Of a DNA stretch of 64,000 nucleotides, positions 34,274-42,477 are shown in pieces; position 1 is the first letter of the stretch, and the number at the start of each line of letters is the position of its first letter. Made by a program: the position numbers and the translations under genes. Below the pieces are notes generated by a model. That model was not told where the DNA came from. It searched no databases and saw nothing but the letters and a program-made list of their open reading frames with translations. Location of the stretch: assembly GCF_029963765.1 (NCBI RefSeq), contig NZ_JALBYU010000001.1, positions 558,001-622,000 of the forward strand, read 5' to 3'. This DNA is from Pseudomonas sp. UYIF39. Its GTDB lineage: Bacteria; Pseudomonadota; Gammaproteobacteria; Pseudomonadales; Pseudomonadaceae.

Positions 34274-35287
34274 CTAGTCTCGCAAATAGGCCACCAAGGC
34301 ATCAGCGAAGGACTCAGTTGTACCGGTTCCCCCCATATCCGGTGTCACTTGATCGCAGGAAGTTTTCAGAACAACGCGGATAGCGGTACGAATGCGTGTC
34401 CCCTTGTCCACCATGCCCAGGTAATCAAGCATGTCTGCGGCAGCCAACAACAATGCACATGGATTCGCTATGTTTTTTCCGGCGATGTCTGGTGCCGAGC
34501 CGTGGACTGCTTCGAAGATGGCCGCATCGGCACCGATGTTCGACCCGGGCGCCAAGCCCAATCCACCCACCAGGCCTGCGCACAAGTCTGAAAGGATGTC
34601 GCCAAACAGGTTGGTGGTGACAATGACATCGAATTGATGGGGATTCATCACCAACTGCATACAGGCGTTATCGACGATCATCTCGTGGAATTCGATTTCC
34701 GGATAATCCGCAGCGACCGCACGCGCAACCTCAAGAAACAAACCGGAGCAAGACTTGATGATATTGGCCTTGTGCACCGCGGTAACTTTCTTTCGGCCTT
34801 TGCTGCGAGCCAGCTCGAACGCGTATCGCACGATGCGTTCGGAGGCTGTGCGTGTGACGCGAATGCTCGCCAAAGCGACTTCACCGTCCGCTGAAATACT
34901 TTGTCCTTCGGGTAAGTACGCCCCCTCGGTATTTTCGCGCACCGTGATGATGTCGATATCTTCGAAGCGCGAACGGGTCCCAGGAAAACTGATCGCTGGT
35001 CGTACATTGGCATAAAGATCGAAATGGCGGCGAAGGTGGACGTTGATCGATGAAAATCCACGACCAATCGGTGTCGTCAGAGGACCTTTGAGCGCGACGC
35101 CATGTTTGGCGATTGTCTCAATGGATACTGGGGGCATCAACTGCCCATGTTGCTGTAAGGCCTCTAGACCGGCCTCAACGAAGTCGTAGCGAAGATTGCA
35201 GTCAAGAGCATCGAGTACGCGTAACGTCGCTTGCATGATCTCAGGGCCGATGCCGTCACCCTTGATGATTGCGATGGTTTTGCTCAT
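34274..35287 (-). CDS. NAD-dependent isocitrate dehydrogenase-like (isocitrate/isopropylmalate dehydrogenase family)
   Basis: A 337-residue decarboxylating dehydrogenase. It has IIKGDGIGPEI at the N-terminus, the substrate loop GFSSINVHLRRHFDLYANVRP, ITVRENTEGAY, and the metal/NAD region TNLFGDILSDL and GSAPDIAGKNIANP. The SSINVHLRR and RENTEGAY motifs favour the NAD-dependent isocitrate dehydrogenase/homoisocitrate branch over isopropylmalate or tartrate dehydrogenase, but the exact substrate is not certain. The start ATG 35287 has AGGAAGAG upstream. Its neighbours on this strand are a decayed ribbon-helix-helix gene and, further up, malic enzyme, another NAD(P)-linked decarboxylating dehydrogenase. 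Confidence 0.85.
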   Translation of the reverse strand: MSKTIAIIKGDGIGPEIMQATLRVLDALDCNLRYDFVEAGLEALQQHGQLMPPVSIETIAKHGVALKGPLTTPIGRGFSSINVHLRRHFDLYANVRPAISFPGTRSRFEDIDIITVRENTEGAYLPEGQSISADGEVALASIRVTRTASERIVRYAFELARSKGRKKVTAVHKANIIKSCSGLFLEVARAVAADYPEIEFHEMIVDNACMQLVMNPHQFDVIVTTNLFGDILSDLCAGLVGGLGLAPGSNIGADAAIFEAVHGSAPDIAGKNIANPCALLLAAADMLDYLGMVDKGTRIRTAIRVVLKTSCDQVTPDMGGTGTTESFADALVAYLRD

Positions 35288-35419
35288 GGTCTCTTCCTTA
35301 ACAGCGCTATGTCAGCCAGCTGTATTGATTGGGTCATTGAGACTGGTGTCACGAGTCTGCTGATAAGCGTTGACTGCCCGACGGCTTTACCGCGGCAGCA
35401 CGCTGTGTTTCATCGTCCG

Positions 35420-35558
35420 CGCCGTGACTGCGCAGGTCATCGCGGATCAAATGACGGGGCGTCCTGAGAGGGTGTCAGATCTCGCGCCGCACAGAGCTAC
35501 TTGAGGAGGATGCTGATGCGGGGCGAGCTACCAGCTACCGGGTCAAGCGTGCTGTCAT
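35420..35558 (-). pseudogene. Frameshifted remnant of a ribbon-helix-helix regulator
   Basis: Minus-strand translation gives LCAARDLTPSQ in one frame and then RHLIRDDLRSHG in the next. These correspond to LCASQDLTPSQ and RQLIRDYLETHG of the intact protein at 39862-40047. A TAG and a frameshift interrupt it, and only TARLT of the N-terminus is recognisable. It sits between the IDH-like gene and site B of the palindrome family. Confidence 0.7.
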
Positions 35559-35582
35559 TGCTCCAGCGAATACAGGCATAAC

Positions 35583-35601
35583 ATTAACATATAATGATAA
35601 T
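35583..35601. promoter_or_regulatory. Palindrome, site B
   Basis: ATTAACAT, ATA, ATGATAAT: arms match at 7 of 8 bases. It overlaps a TATAAT (35590-35595). It lies upstream of the decayed regulator and the IDH-like gene, and downstream of the DUF1275 gene. Confidence 0.4.
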
Positions 35602-35783
35602 GCTATGCGTATAGAAGTAGCGTTTTCATCGTAATGACTGTAAGGCGTTTGAACGTCTGTGCATGACAGGTTGAGGTGGCTTTCTGGCCGGAATAAAAGA
35701 GCACGAGTTGTGGCTTGAATAGTTCTGGGCGTCGTACCGCCAAACCCAAACCAGCGGACTCACGCTTATCAACAGGCATTGGT

Positions 35784-36545
35784 TCAATTTCGCATGACGC
35801 GGCGGACAAAAAGCCTGACGTCATCAAAGGCAGGCACGATTGCCAGCGTCACCAGAACCATCGCGAGCGGTACCGTTGAGATGTAACCGATGTGCTTGAA
35901 CCCAAATGCACCCACCACGCCGCCGAAGAAGAAATTCAGCGCGAGCAGTATCAGGATTTTGAGCCGGTTCCGATTGGCGAGAACTTTTGGATGGGTCGAT
36001 GTGCTAACGGCATTCCAATAAAACAGTTTTCCAAACTCGATACCGATATCCGTGATGATCCCGGTGATGTGAGTCGTTCGGATTTCGGCTTTGGAAATTT
36101 TGGTGATCACCGCGTTTTGCAGGCCCATGATGAAACACAGCAGCATCACGGTGACGGACACGAACAAACCATCCACGGTGGAAAGCTGAGCGCCCATAAA
36201 TCCAAAGCAGATGAGCAGAAAGGCTTCGAACAAGAGGGGCACTGCAAACTCACTGTGCATCCGTCTGCGTCGGGAGTAATTGACCATGACCGTAGAGCAC
36301 GCAGCCCCAACCAGAAAAGACAACAATGCGCCGGCGCCACTAAGCACCAGGTCGTAGTCTCCCAGCACACTGTTGTCTGCCATCGAAGAAACGATGCCTG
36401 TCATGTGTGAGGTGTACTGATGCACCGCCAGGAAACCGCCAGCGTTGATTGCTCCCGCGACGAAGGCCAAGGCAAACCCAAGATGTCGGTTTGCGGCTGC
36501 GGTACGTCTTCGCCCGGTGAGGCTCCTGACATATTTGATCGGCAT
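35784..36545 (-). CDS. DUF1275 (YoaK-family) inner-membrane protein
   Basis: A 253-residue integral membrane protein with about six hydrophobic helices. It shows the DUF1275 internal symmetry: SHMTGIVSSMAD near residue 46 and THITGIITDIGIEFGK near 157, the two conserved T-G segments of this family. Function is not established for the family; members are sometimes annotated as YoaK-type transporters. Basic residues at both ends suggest cytoplasmic termini. It lies between the malic enzyme gene (about 170 bases upstream on the same strand) and site B, and could be transcribed with malic enzyme, though the gap is large. Confidence 0.88.
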   Translation of the reverse strand: MPIKYVRSLTGRRRTAAANRHLGFALAFVAGAINAGGFLAVHQYTSHMTGIVSSMADNSVLGDYDLVLSGAGALLSFLVGAACSTVMVNYSRRRRMHSEFAVPLLFEAFLLICFGFMGAQLSTVDGLFVSVTVMLLCFIMGLQNAVITKISKAEIRTTHITGIITDIGIEFGKLFYWNAVSTSTHPKVLANRNRLKILILLALNFFFGGVVGAFGFKHIGYISTVPLAMVLVTLAIVPAFDDVRLFVRRVMRN

Positions 36546-36714
36546 TTGTTCACCCTTGTCTCAAGGGTATGAGGAGCAAAAAAGCCAACCGATTATGCAT
36601 ATCTGATATCACCAGGTACTCGCGATTTAGACAGGGCTGCTCGTTGGGCGTTGAAGCCGTTGGTTGTTGTTTCTTCTGATCGGTGAACAGAGGATCGCCT
36701 GCTGGCGCAGCAGC

Positions 36715-37959
36715 TTAGAGCGGGTAATGCGTCGGGTAATGCAGCTTCGCAACGCCGGTGTCGATAGCGGCCTTTGCCACTGCGCCGGCTATGGCTCCGA
36801 GCAGGCGAGCATCGAGCGCTTTGGGGAGGATGTAATCGCGCCCAAACTCGAGCTTATCGACGTTGAACGCTTGCAGCACTTCCACAGGCGTCGGCTCTTT
36901 GGCCAATTGGCGCAGTGCTTCCACCGCCGCAATTTTCATCGCTTCGTTGATCCGGGTTGCGCGAACGTCCAGCGTCCCGCGGAAGATGAACGGAAAGCCC
37001 AAAACGTTATTGACCTGGTTCGGGTAATCAGAGCGACCGGTCGCCATGATCAGGTCATCGCGAGTGGCCATGGCGAGCTCGTAGCTGATTTCAGGGTCTG
37101 GGTTCGAGCAGGCAAACACGATCGGATTAGGTGCCATCGCTGCCAGTGCTTCTGCCGGAAGGAGATTGGCTCCAGACAGACCGACAAACACATCAGCGCC
37201 GTTCATGGCTTCCATCAGCGTACGAGGGCCACCGTCGTTAACGAACTGTGCTTTGTATTGATTGAGGTCTTCGCGTGCGGAGTGAATGACACCGGTACGA
37301 TCAACCATGTACAGGTTGCTTTTTTGAGCGCCAAGACTAAGCAATAGGCGCATACAGGCAGTGGCGGCGGCACCGGCACCGAGGCAAACAATTCTCGCAT
37401 TTTTCAGGGTTTTGCCCTGAATCTCCAAGGCATTGAGCATGCCGGCGGCAGTGACGATGGCAGTGCCGTGTTGATCGTCATGGAAGACTGGGATGCTGCA
37501 CTGTTCGATCAGTGCCTTTTCGATTTCAAAGCACTCAGGAGCCTTGATGTCTTCCAGGTTGATGCCACCAAAGGTGTCAGCAATGCGCACGACTGTATCG
37601 ATAAAGGCCTGGGAACTCTCAGCATTGACTTCGATATCGATCGAGTCGATTCCGGCAAAACGCTTGAACAGCAATGCCTTGCCTTCCATGACCGGCTTGC
37701 TGGCCAAGGGGCCTAGATTGCCGAGGCCCAGAATGGCAGTGCCGTTGGTGATCACGGCCACCAGATTTCCTTTACCGGTGAAGCGGTAAACATTCTCTGG
37801 GTCCTTCGCAATTTCGCGTACGGGCTCGGCTACGCCTGGGCTGTAGGCCAGTGCGAGTTGGGCGGCTGTGTCGGCAGGCTTGGTCAGCGCAATGCTGATT
37901 TTTCCAGGGATTGGGAATTCGTGGTAATCCAGTGCGGCCTTCTTGAAGTCGGTAGTCAT
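36715..37959 (-). CDS. Malic enzyme (NAD(P)-dependent, without phosphotransacetylase domain)
   Basis: A 414-residue oxidative decarboxylase converting malate to pyruvate. It has the conserved [29 protein letters not shown], the catalytic lysine region GKALLFKRFAG, the metal-binding LEDIKAPECFEIE, HDDQHGTAIV and the dinucleotide fold CLGAGAAATACMRLL. It ends at about 415 residues, so it lacks the C-terminal Pta-like domain of the housekeeping MaeB. ATG 37959 has a weak purine stretch upstream (TTAGGTGATCGC). An extensively decayed second copy lies at 40133-41121. Site C of the palindrome family lies just upstream, over its probable promoter. Confidence 0.93.
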   Translation of the reverse strand: MTTDFKKAALDYHEFPIPGKISIALTKPADTAAQLALAYSPGVAEPVREIAKDPENVYRFTGKGNLVAVITNGTAILGLGNLGPLASKPVMEGKALLFKRFAGIDSIDIEVNAESSQAFIDTVVRIADTFGGINLEDIKAPECFEIEKALIEQCSIPVFHDDQHGTAIVTAAGMLNALEIQGKTLKNARIVCLGAGAAATACMRLLLSLGAQKSNLYMVDRTGVIHSAREDLNQYKAQFVNDGGPRTLMEAMNGADVFVGLSGANLLPAEALAAMAPNPIVFACSNPDPEISYELAMATRDDLIMATGRSDYPNQVNNVLGFPFIFRGTLDVRATRINEAMKIAAVEALRQLAKEPTPVEVLQAFNVDKLEFGRDYILPKALDARLLGAIAGAVAKAAIDTGVAKLHYPTHYPL

Positions 37960-38001
37960 GCGATCACCTAATTAGATAGTTATTACAATCGCATGTTAAC
38001 A

Positions 38002-38016
38002 CTATTATAATGATAG
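38002..38016. promoter_or_regulatory. Palindrome, site C, overlapping a promoter before malic enzyme
   Basis: CTATTAT-A-ATGATAG, arms matching at 6 of 7 bases, shares TATAATGATA with site B. It contains TATAAT (38006-38011), readable as a -10 box on the plus strand with TTACAA 17 bases upstream, and lies 42 bases before the malic enzyme start on the minus strand. An operator over a promoter is the simplest reading. Confidence 0.45.
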
Positions 38017-38017
38017 G

Positions 38018-38202
38018 CAGCTAGGTTCTGACCCACAGACCAGGATCAAATTGCCAGTTCAGCGCTGCTGATGAAGGGGTTTATCAGCCAGCGGACCCAC
38101 TCTGTTGGCCCTAAGACTTCAGGGCGGGCCTGTATCTGTTGGTCAGTAGAGATCCTCCTATGCTTGAACCCGTCTTAGGCCACCTTGTGTGGCCATTTTT
38201 TG
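38018..38202 (+). ncRNA. Candidate small RNA antisense in direction to its neighbours
   Basis: A plus-strand -10 box (TATAAT 38006-38011, with a poor -35 TTACAA at a 17-base spacing) is followed about 170 bases later by a strong plus-strand rho-independent terminator. No open frame lies between, and both flanking genes are on the minus strand. The region could encode an RNA of about 185 nt. This rests on signals only, and no known RNA family was recognised. Confidence 0.25.
38178..38201 (+). terminator. Plus-strand rho-independent terminator with no plus-strand gene
   Basis: GGCCAC (38178-38183), loop CTTGT, GTGGCC (38189-38194), then ATTTTTT. Orientation is plus-strand although the genes on both sides are on the minus strand. 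Confidence 0.7.
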
Positions 38203-38211
38203 CGCGCTCGA

Positions 38212-38241
38212 ATGACCTAAGCGCCAAGGCGCTTAGGTCAT
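38212..38241. repeat. Perfect 14-base inverted repeat
   Basis: ATGACCTAAGCGCC (38212-38225) and its exact complement (38228-38241) with AA between. No T run follows on either strand, so it is unlike a terminator. It lies 45 bases after the stop of the minus-strand small-protein module and could be a 3' stabilising hairpin or a protein-binding site. Confidence 0.55.
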
Positions 38242-38285
38242 GGGCGTGAACGATAAGCTCGGCTGAGCGCGGTGATCAGCATTGA

Positions 38286-38474
38286 TCAATGATCTTGGCT
38301 GTGAGAGACGTGGTGAGTTCGCGGGAAGGCATGGGGTGCGTCGATTCTTTCTTTGAGTGTGGCGGCATAGTCCGTTGCTCCCTGCTCAGTCCGAAATTGG
38401 ATGCAGCGGCTACCGAAACAAACCGACCAAAGCGCTTCGCTTTGGCCGGACAGATACTCAACCTTTACTGACAT
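38286..38474 (-). CDS. Small protein of unknown function, module gene 2 (copy 2)
   Basis: 62 residues from ATG 38474, preceded by AAGGAG. It reads MSVKVEYLSGQSEALWSVCF, then RCIQFRTEQGATDYAATLKE, clearly paralogous to the protein at 33038-33232 over the first 50 residues; the tail differs (HAFPRTHHVSHSQDH). The longer upstream frame (MFHSRSLI) has no match in copy 1. It follows module gene 1 by 24 bases, the same spacing as in copy 1. No function known. Confidence 0.72.
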   Translation of the reverse strand: MSVKVEYLSGQSEALWSVCFGSRCIQFRTEQGATDYAATLKERIDAPHAFPRTHHVSHSQDH

Positions 38475-38498
38475 GATCAAACTCCTTGAGTGGAACAA

Positions 38499-38729
38499 TC
38501 AGAAATGAACTTCGGCGGACTTGATACCCAGCTCTCGAAGCTCGCGGATCAGTTCATCGAGGTGTCCAAATGACTCAATTTCCTCGTTGTCATTGACCAG
38601 AAAATAGCTTCTCCCAGCTTCCTTTTTGAAAAGAATGATCCACTCGTGCGTATTGGCCGGGTTGGCTATCACATGCGTGTCGAAGTGCATGCCTTCACCG
38701 TGTTTGGTTTTGACGTCTTCGCGTTTCAT
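38499..38729 (-). CDS. Small protein of unknown function, module gene 1 (copy 2)
   Basis: 76 residues from ATG 38729, with GGAGA upstream. It reads MKREDVKTKHGEGMHFDTHV and then the constant core ANPANT.EWI..FKKEAGRS shared with the 32784-33014 protein, at the same length. Most differences are conservative, which indicates selection on the protein. It faces the SulP remnant across a 140-base divergent gap. No function known; the conserved DNEEIE and HLDELI suggest a small acidic alpha/beta fold. Confidence 0.75.
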   Translation of the reverse strand: MKREDVKTKHGEGMHFDTHVIANPANTHEWIILFKKEAGRSYFLVNDNEEIESFGHLDELIRELRELGIKSAEVHF

Positions 38730-38869
38730 TCGGGGTCTCCGGGCATATGTTTATGCGCTCTCGACACCGTATCTACAGTGTCGCTGGTGTCGTACGAGGC
38801 GAGGCCAATTGCTTGCCTATTATCACTACGTGTAAATAGTATGCACATGGCACCATAGCGAGGCTAGTC

Positions 38870-39792
38870 ATGATTGCCATACGAGAAGATTGGAAAGCGG
38901 GCTTGTTAGGGCGCGAGCATTGGCTTCGAAATATCGTCTCGGGGGTCATCGTCGGCGTCTTGGCGCCACCCTTGGCCATGGCATTTGCCATCGCCTCGGG
39001 CGTCAAGCCGGAGCAAGGGATCTACACGGCAATTGTTGGTGGCTTATTGGTTTCGCTTTTCGGCGGAAGTCGACTACAGATCGCCGGCCCTATCGGCGCG
39101 TTCATCGTCATTCTGGCCAGCGTAACGGCCAAGTACGGCGTTGATGCTTTGCAGATCGCGAAAATGATCGCGGGCGCAATATTATTACTGTTCGGCATCA
39201 CCGCGCTTGGTGCTCTCATCAAGTTCATTCCCGATCCTGTGATCGTGGGGTTCACCGCCTGCATCGGGGTACCCAAAATGGGTCTTCCTGAAATAACGCT
39301 GCCACAGATCATTGAATTGATTGGTCCTGCGATCGCGATGCTGGGGGCGATCGAGTCGCTGTTGTCGCCGACGGGATGGCCGACACCAAGCATGATTCCA
39401 ATCAGGAGTTAATCGGACAAGGCATTGCCAATCAGCCCATTGCGGGTTTTGCGCAGGCCGGCACGTTAATTTTATTGATCTTCTTGGCACCTCTGGCTTC
39501 GGATATGCCGCTGTGCGCGTTGGCTGCGATCTTATTCGTGGTCGCTTACAACATGAGCGAACTGAAACACTTCAAACGCATGGTCAAACGAGTCTATATA
39601 CGGACGCTGCGCGAAGTTATTGAGCAGTTGCGCAAACGCAGCATCGTCGTGAACTTGTGCGAAGCCAACGAAAAAGTCCTTTGCAAGCTCAACAGGGCAG
39701 GGATTCGTCAGGCGCTCGGCTTACAGCACTATCATGCTGACTTCAGTGACGCACTGGTCAGTAACGACGAGATCGACAAGACCCAGGGCTAG
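38870..39792 (+). pseudogene. SulP-family anion transporter, decayed
   Basis: The frame at 38870-39412 encodes the SulP N-terminus (SGVIVGVLAPPLAMAFAIAS, then GGSRLQIAGPIGAF). It then jumps from VGFTACIG to PKMGLPEITLPQ, dropping a segment, and reads ...GAIESLLS before a frameshift. The next frame (39376-39792) resumes with DTKHDSNQELIGQGIAN, skips to QPIAGFAQAGTLILLIF, and then jumps into the C-terminal STAS-like region (LREVIEQLRKRS, LCEANEKVLCKL). Roughly half of the usual 500-plus residues are gone. Not functional. Confidence 0.85.
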
Positions 39793-39861
39793 AAATGAGG
39801 TGCAAGAGAGTAGAAGGAGCGATGAGCAGGTATTCGTCGTACCCGCTCATGCGCAGATGAA

Positions 39862-40047
39862 TCACTTACCATTGGCCGCAGTTTTGCTTTTGGTGGCGTA
39901 GGACACGCCATGCGTCTCCAGATAGTCCCGAATAAGCTGACGAACGACCTGAGAGGGCGTCAGATCCTGAGACGCGCACAGCTCCTCAAGCGCTTTTTTC
40001 TTGACGGGATCAATGAGCACAGTTAATCGTGCAGTCTTATTTTCCAT
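39862..40047 (-). CDS. Ribbon-helix-helix DNA-binding protein
   Basis: 61 residues with the Arc/MetJ/CopG pattern: a beta strand (TARLTVLIDP), helix A (VKKKALEELCASQ), a turn, and helix B (TPSQVVRQLIRDYLETHG). Such proteins bind DNA as dimers through the paired strands and are often self-repressing or act as antitoxins. No toxin gene is adjacent. A frameshifted second copy lies at 35420-35558. Both copies are near members of the palindrome family, making this a candidate for the factor that binds those sites (inference). The ruined malic enzyme copy lies directly upstream on the same strand. Confidence 0.75.
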   Translation of the reverse strand: MENKTARLTVLIDPVKKKALEELCASQDLTPSQVVRQLIRDYLETHGVSYATKSKTAANGK

Positions 40048-40132
40048 GGAATTACCTGTACCCTAAAACGGTCAATGTTAATCAAATTGTAATGGTCGGA
40101 GTTTTATTTGTCACCGGTTAGGTTCGTTACAG

Positions 40133-41121
40133 TTAACTGGATTGACCGTGATCAAAAAATGGCGACGGCACGTCTACCAGAAACGGGTATAAGTAGGGAT
40201 AAATGGACGGGGAGTGGGCAGGGAAACTGGTTCTGGCCTCGCCCGAATCAATCTTCATGGTCTCATTTATCCGTCGGGCTCTGACGTCCACGGCCCCTCG
40301 GAAGACGAAGGACGATGCCAGACAGCTGGCTAATTCATTTGAATGTTCGAAACTGTCAGTGACGAGAATCAAGTCCGCCCGAATTTCACGAGCCTGCCAA
40401 GGCAAAATCGCCCGATAGGGGCCGGCGTAGGCAAACACGATGGGGTTGCTTGCCATAGGCAGAATCGCTTCCGGGATTAACCAGTTCGGGTCTGCAATCC
40501 CTTCATGGCTGCAGGCGAGTGCTGCGTGGGTCCATATTGAACCGACTGCCCCAGCTGCGCGATCGTGTGAACACACTCGTGGTTATGACAATACGAGATA
40601 AGTGCGCACCCAAGTTCAGTAGCCTCACACACTCGGCCGCTGCACGCCCGTGCAGTCCATAAACGATTCTGACGCCTTTAAGTCTTTTCCCATGAGCTCT
40701 AAGTGCAGTCAACAGACTGGCCACCACCACAATTGCAATCCCGCGTGCTTCGTCTGAGATCATCGGGATGTCGCATTGAGCGATCAGCGCTTATTCGATC
40801 TCCAAGCTCTTAGACTCGGCCATACCCTCCATATGGATGCCGCCGAAGGTATCGGCAATGCGAGTGACCGTATCGATGAATGCGGCCGATTCGCTGGTGT
40901 TGACCTGAATATCTCTCGCGTTGATCTTGGCCAGTCGCCTAAACAGAAGTGCTTTTCCCTCCATCACCGGCTTGCTGGCAAGAGATCCCGGTTGCCCAGA
41001 TACAGAATCGACGAACCGTCGGAAATGATCGCGACGAGGTTGCCCTTACCTGTAAAGCGGTAGACGTCTTCTGGATTTTTGGCTATCGCCAAGCAGGGCT
41101 GCGCGACCCCTGGGCTATGTA
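40133..41121 (-). pseudogene. Decayed second copy of malic enzyme
   Basis: Minus-strand fragments in several frames follow the malic enzyme order: SPGVAQP...[14 protein letters not shown] (41030-41121), then IAIVVVASLLTALRAHGKRL, VRIVYGLHGRAAAECVRLL (about 40600-40760), then LPMASNPIVFAYAGP and SSFVFRGAVDVRARRINETM (40230-40470). Multiple stops and frameshifts interrupt it, and the N-terminal 38 residues are missing, cut at SPGV where the palindrome site D region begins. Its divergence from the intact copy suggests an old duplication or an independent acquisition. Confidence 0.88.
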
Positions 41122-41124
41122 TTT

Positions 41125-41143
41125 TTATTATCATTCTATGATA
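41125..41143. promoter_or_regulatory. Palindrome, site D
   Basis: ATTATCA, TTCTA, TGATAAT: perfect 7-base arms, nearly the same as site A (17 of the 19 bases identical). It lies 84 bases before the TRIC-type gene and immediately upstream of the truncated malic enzyme copy. Confidence 0.5.
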
Positions 41144-41226
41144 ATGTAATTAGACCCTGATGCGTGTCTTTGAGGGTGCCTCATTTCAAGAACTTCTCCC
41201 ATTTGCAGTACAGGCTGGTTCCGTAG

Positions 41227-41859
41227 ATGAAGGCTTACCACGCTGGTTGGGTGATCTATTACTGTGAGTTGTCAGGCGTTGCAGCCTTCGCAGTGACAGG
41301 CACCCTGATGGCAGGGCGAAAATCGTTGGACTGGTTCGGAGTAATTACGATCAGTTTAGTCACCGCTTTAGGCGGCGGTGCCTTGCGTGACGTACTGATG
41401 GCACATTATCCGATCGAGTGGGTTTCCAATGAGAATGGCTTTTTGGTAGGGGTTAGTGCTTCGCTAGGAACCATGATTTGGGCGAGGACCTTGAAAGCCT
41501 TTAACGATAGGGTGTTGTTGGTAGCCGATGCATTTGGATTGGCTGTATTTACGGTCAGAGGGACAGATATGGCTCTTCAGCAAAACCTCCCTCCCAGCAT
41601 CGCAGTGATCATGGGCGTAGCTACAGCGGTCGCAGGGGGTGTGATGCGAGATGTGTTGTGTAACGAAATACCGTTGGTGTTTAAACGTGAGGTTTATGCA
41701 TCCATCAGTATTTTGGGGGCCGTCGCCTACATCACGCTGCTGGATTTGCAGATGTCACTTGAAGTAGCGTCTGCAATCGCCATTACGTTCGTTTTTGTCA
41801 GCCGTATTGCCGCCATTCGTTGGAAATGGAAGCTACCCAGATTCCATGTAGTCGATTGA
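41227..41859 (+). CDS. TRIC-type (UPF0126) cation channel/transporter
   Basis: A 210-residue membrane protein of the bacterial TRIC/YicG family, with seven hydrophobic segments in two homologous halves: GVAAFAVTGTLMAGRKSLD / TALGGGALRDVLM and ADAFGLAVFTVRGTDMAL / VAGGVMRDVLC. The GGGxxRD motif is present in both halves (GGGALRD; GGVMRD). These proteins form trimeric K+-conducting channels, and some have been linked to amino-acid transport; which applies here is unknown. It is transcribed alone, with site D in its promoter region and a strong terminator after it. Confidence 0.9.
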   Translation: MKAYHAGWVIYYCELSGVAAFAVTGTLMAGRKSLDWFGVITISLVTALGGGALRDVLMAHYPIEWVSNENGFLVGVSASLGTMIWARTLKAFNDRVLLVADAFGLAVFTVRGTDMALQQNLPPSIAVIMGVATAVAGGVMRDVLCNEIPLVFKREVYASISILGAVAYITLLDLQMSLEVASAIAITFVFVSRIAAIRWKWKLPRFHVVD

Positions 41860-41938
41860 TCTTGTTGCTTAGCCGACAAAGCTACGTCCTATAAAAGAAC
41901 ATGAGTGATGCTAAGTCATCTCTGCCCCCCCATCCTTG

Positions 41939-41963
41939 AGGCTGCTCCTGCAGCCTTTTTTTC
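41939..41963 (+). terminator. Rho-independent terminator of the TRIC-type gene
   Basis: AGGCTGC, loop TCCT, GCAGCCT followed by a run of T. It lies 80 bases after the stop codon. Confidence 0.9.
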
Positions 41964-42477
41964 CTTCGCCATTAGATGATTTCGCGTCAAGGGAAGGGCT
42001 AAAAAGCTGCCTTGCACGTTTACTCGACATTATTAGGTAGGCCCCAAGGTCACCAGGTTCGAACCCGAGTGCGCACGCCGTCATATACAAACACCACGCG
42101 CGTCAGGCGGTCACATGGTCTTTGTTCGCCTCCAGCCGCTCAACCCAACGCTTGAGCCTCAACGCGTAATGGTGGCGTAGGGCTTGTATCCAAGAATCAG
42201 TTGCCAAAAAACCAAGGAATTAGTTCGGAGCGCTTGAGCATTCGCAAACAACTGCCGGCAAAGTTCCATGCAGACACATGATTGAACATATGGGCGATGA
42301 CCGATGTTCATAAGCGGCTGTAACCCTGGATTTTGAGACCCGTTAGCCAGAAATCAGGTTAGAGTGCTCATCAATGTCTGTTCATAAGGGCCCTCCATTC
42401 GATTCGCGTAGTCGCGCCAAGCGGTTCCAGCGAATGAACCGGGCAAAAAAAACCGTATATCAATCGTTATGTGAAGA
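41964..42477. other. Non-coding region with possible gene debris
   Basis: About 510 bases with no supported gene. A minus-strand stretch near 42105-42180 translates to LRLKRWVERLEANKDHV before a stop and could be the tail of a lost enzyme gene. GGTTCGAACCCGAG at 42055-42068 resembles a tRNA T-arm, but its stem does not pair. The kinase start follows a poor ribosome site (GTGAAGA). Confidence 0.4.

Noticed and set aside
41125..41143. Fur box at the ATTATCA/TGATAAT palindrome
   Set aside because: The half-sites resemble Fur hexamers but are arranged in the opposite order (ATTATCA-N5-TGATAAT rather than TGATAAT-N-ATTATCA), and no iron-related genes adjoin.
42050..42075. tRNA T-arm (GGTTCGAACCCGAG)
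   Set aside because: The five bases on each side of the loop do not pair, and no acceptor or anticodon arm can be drawn.
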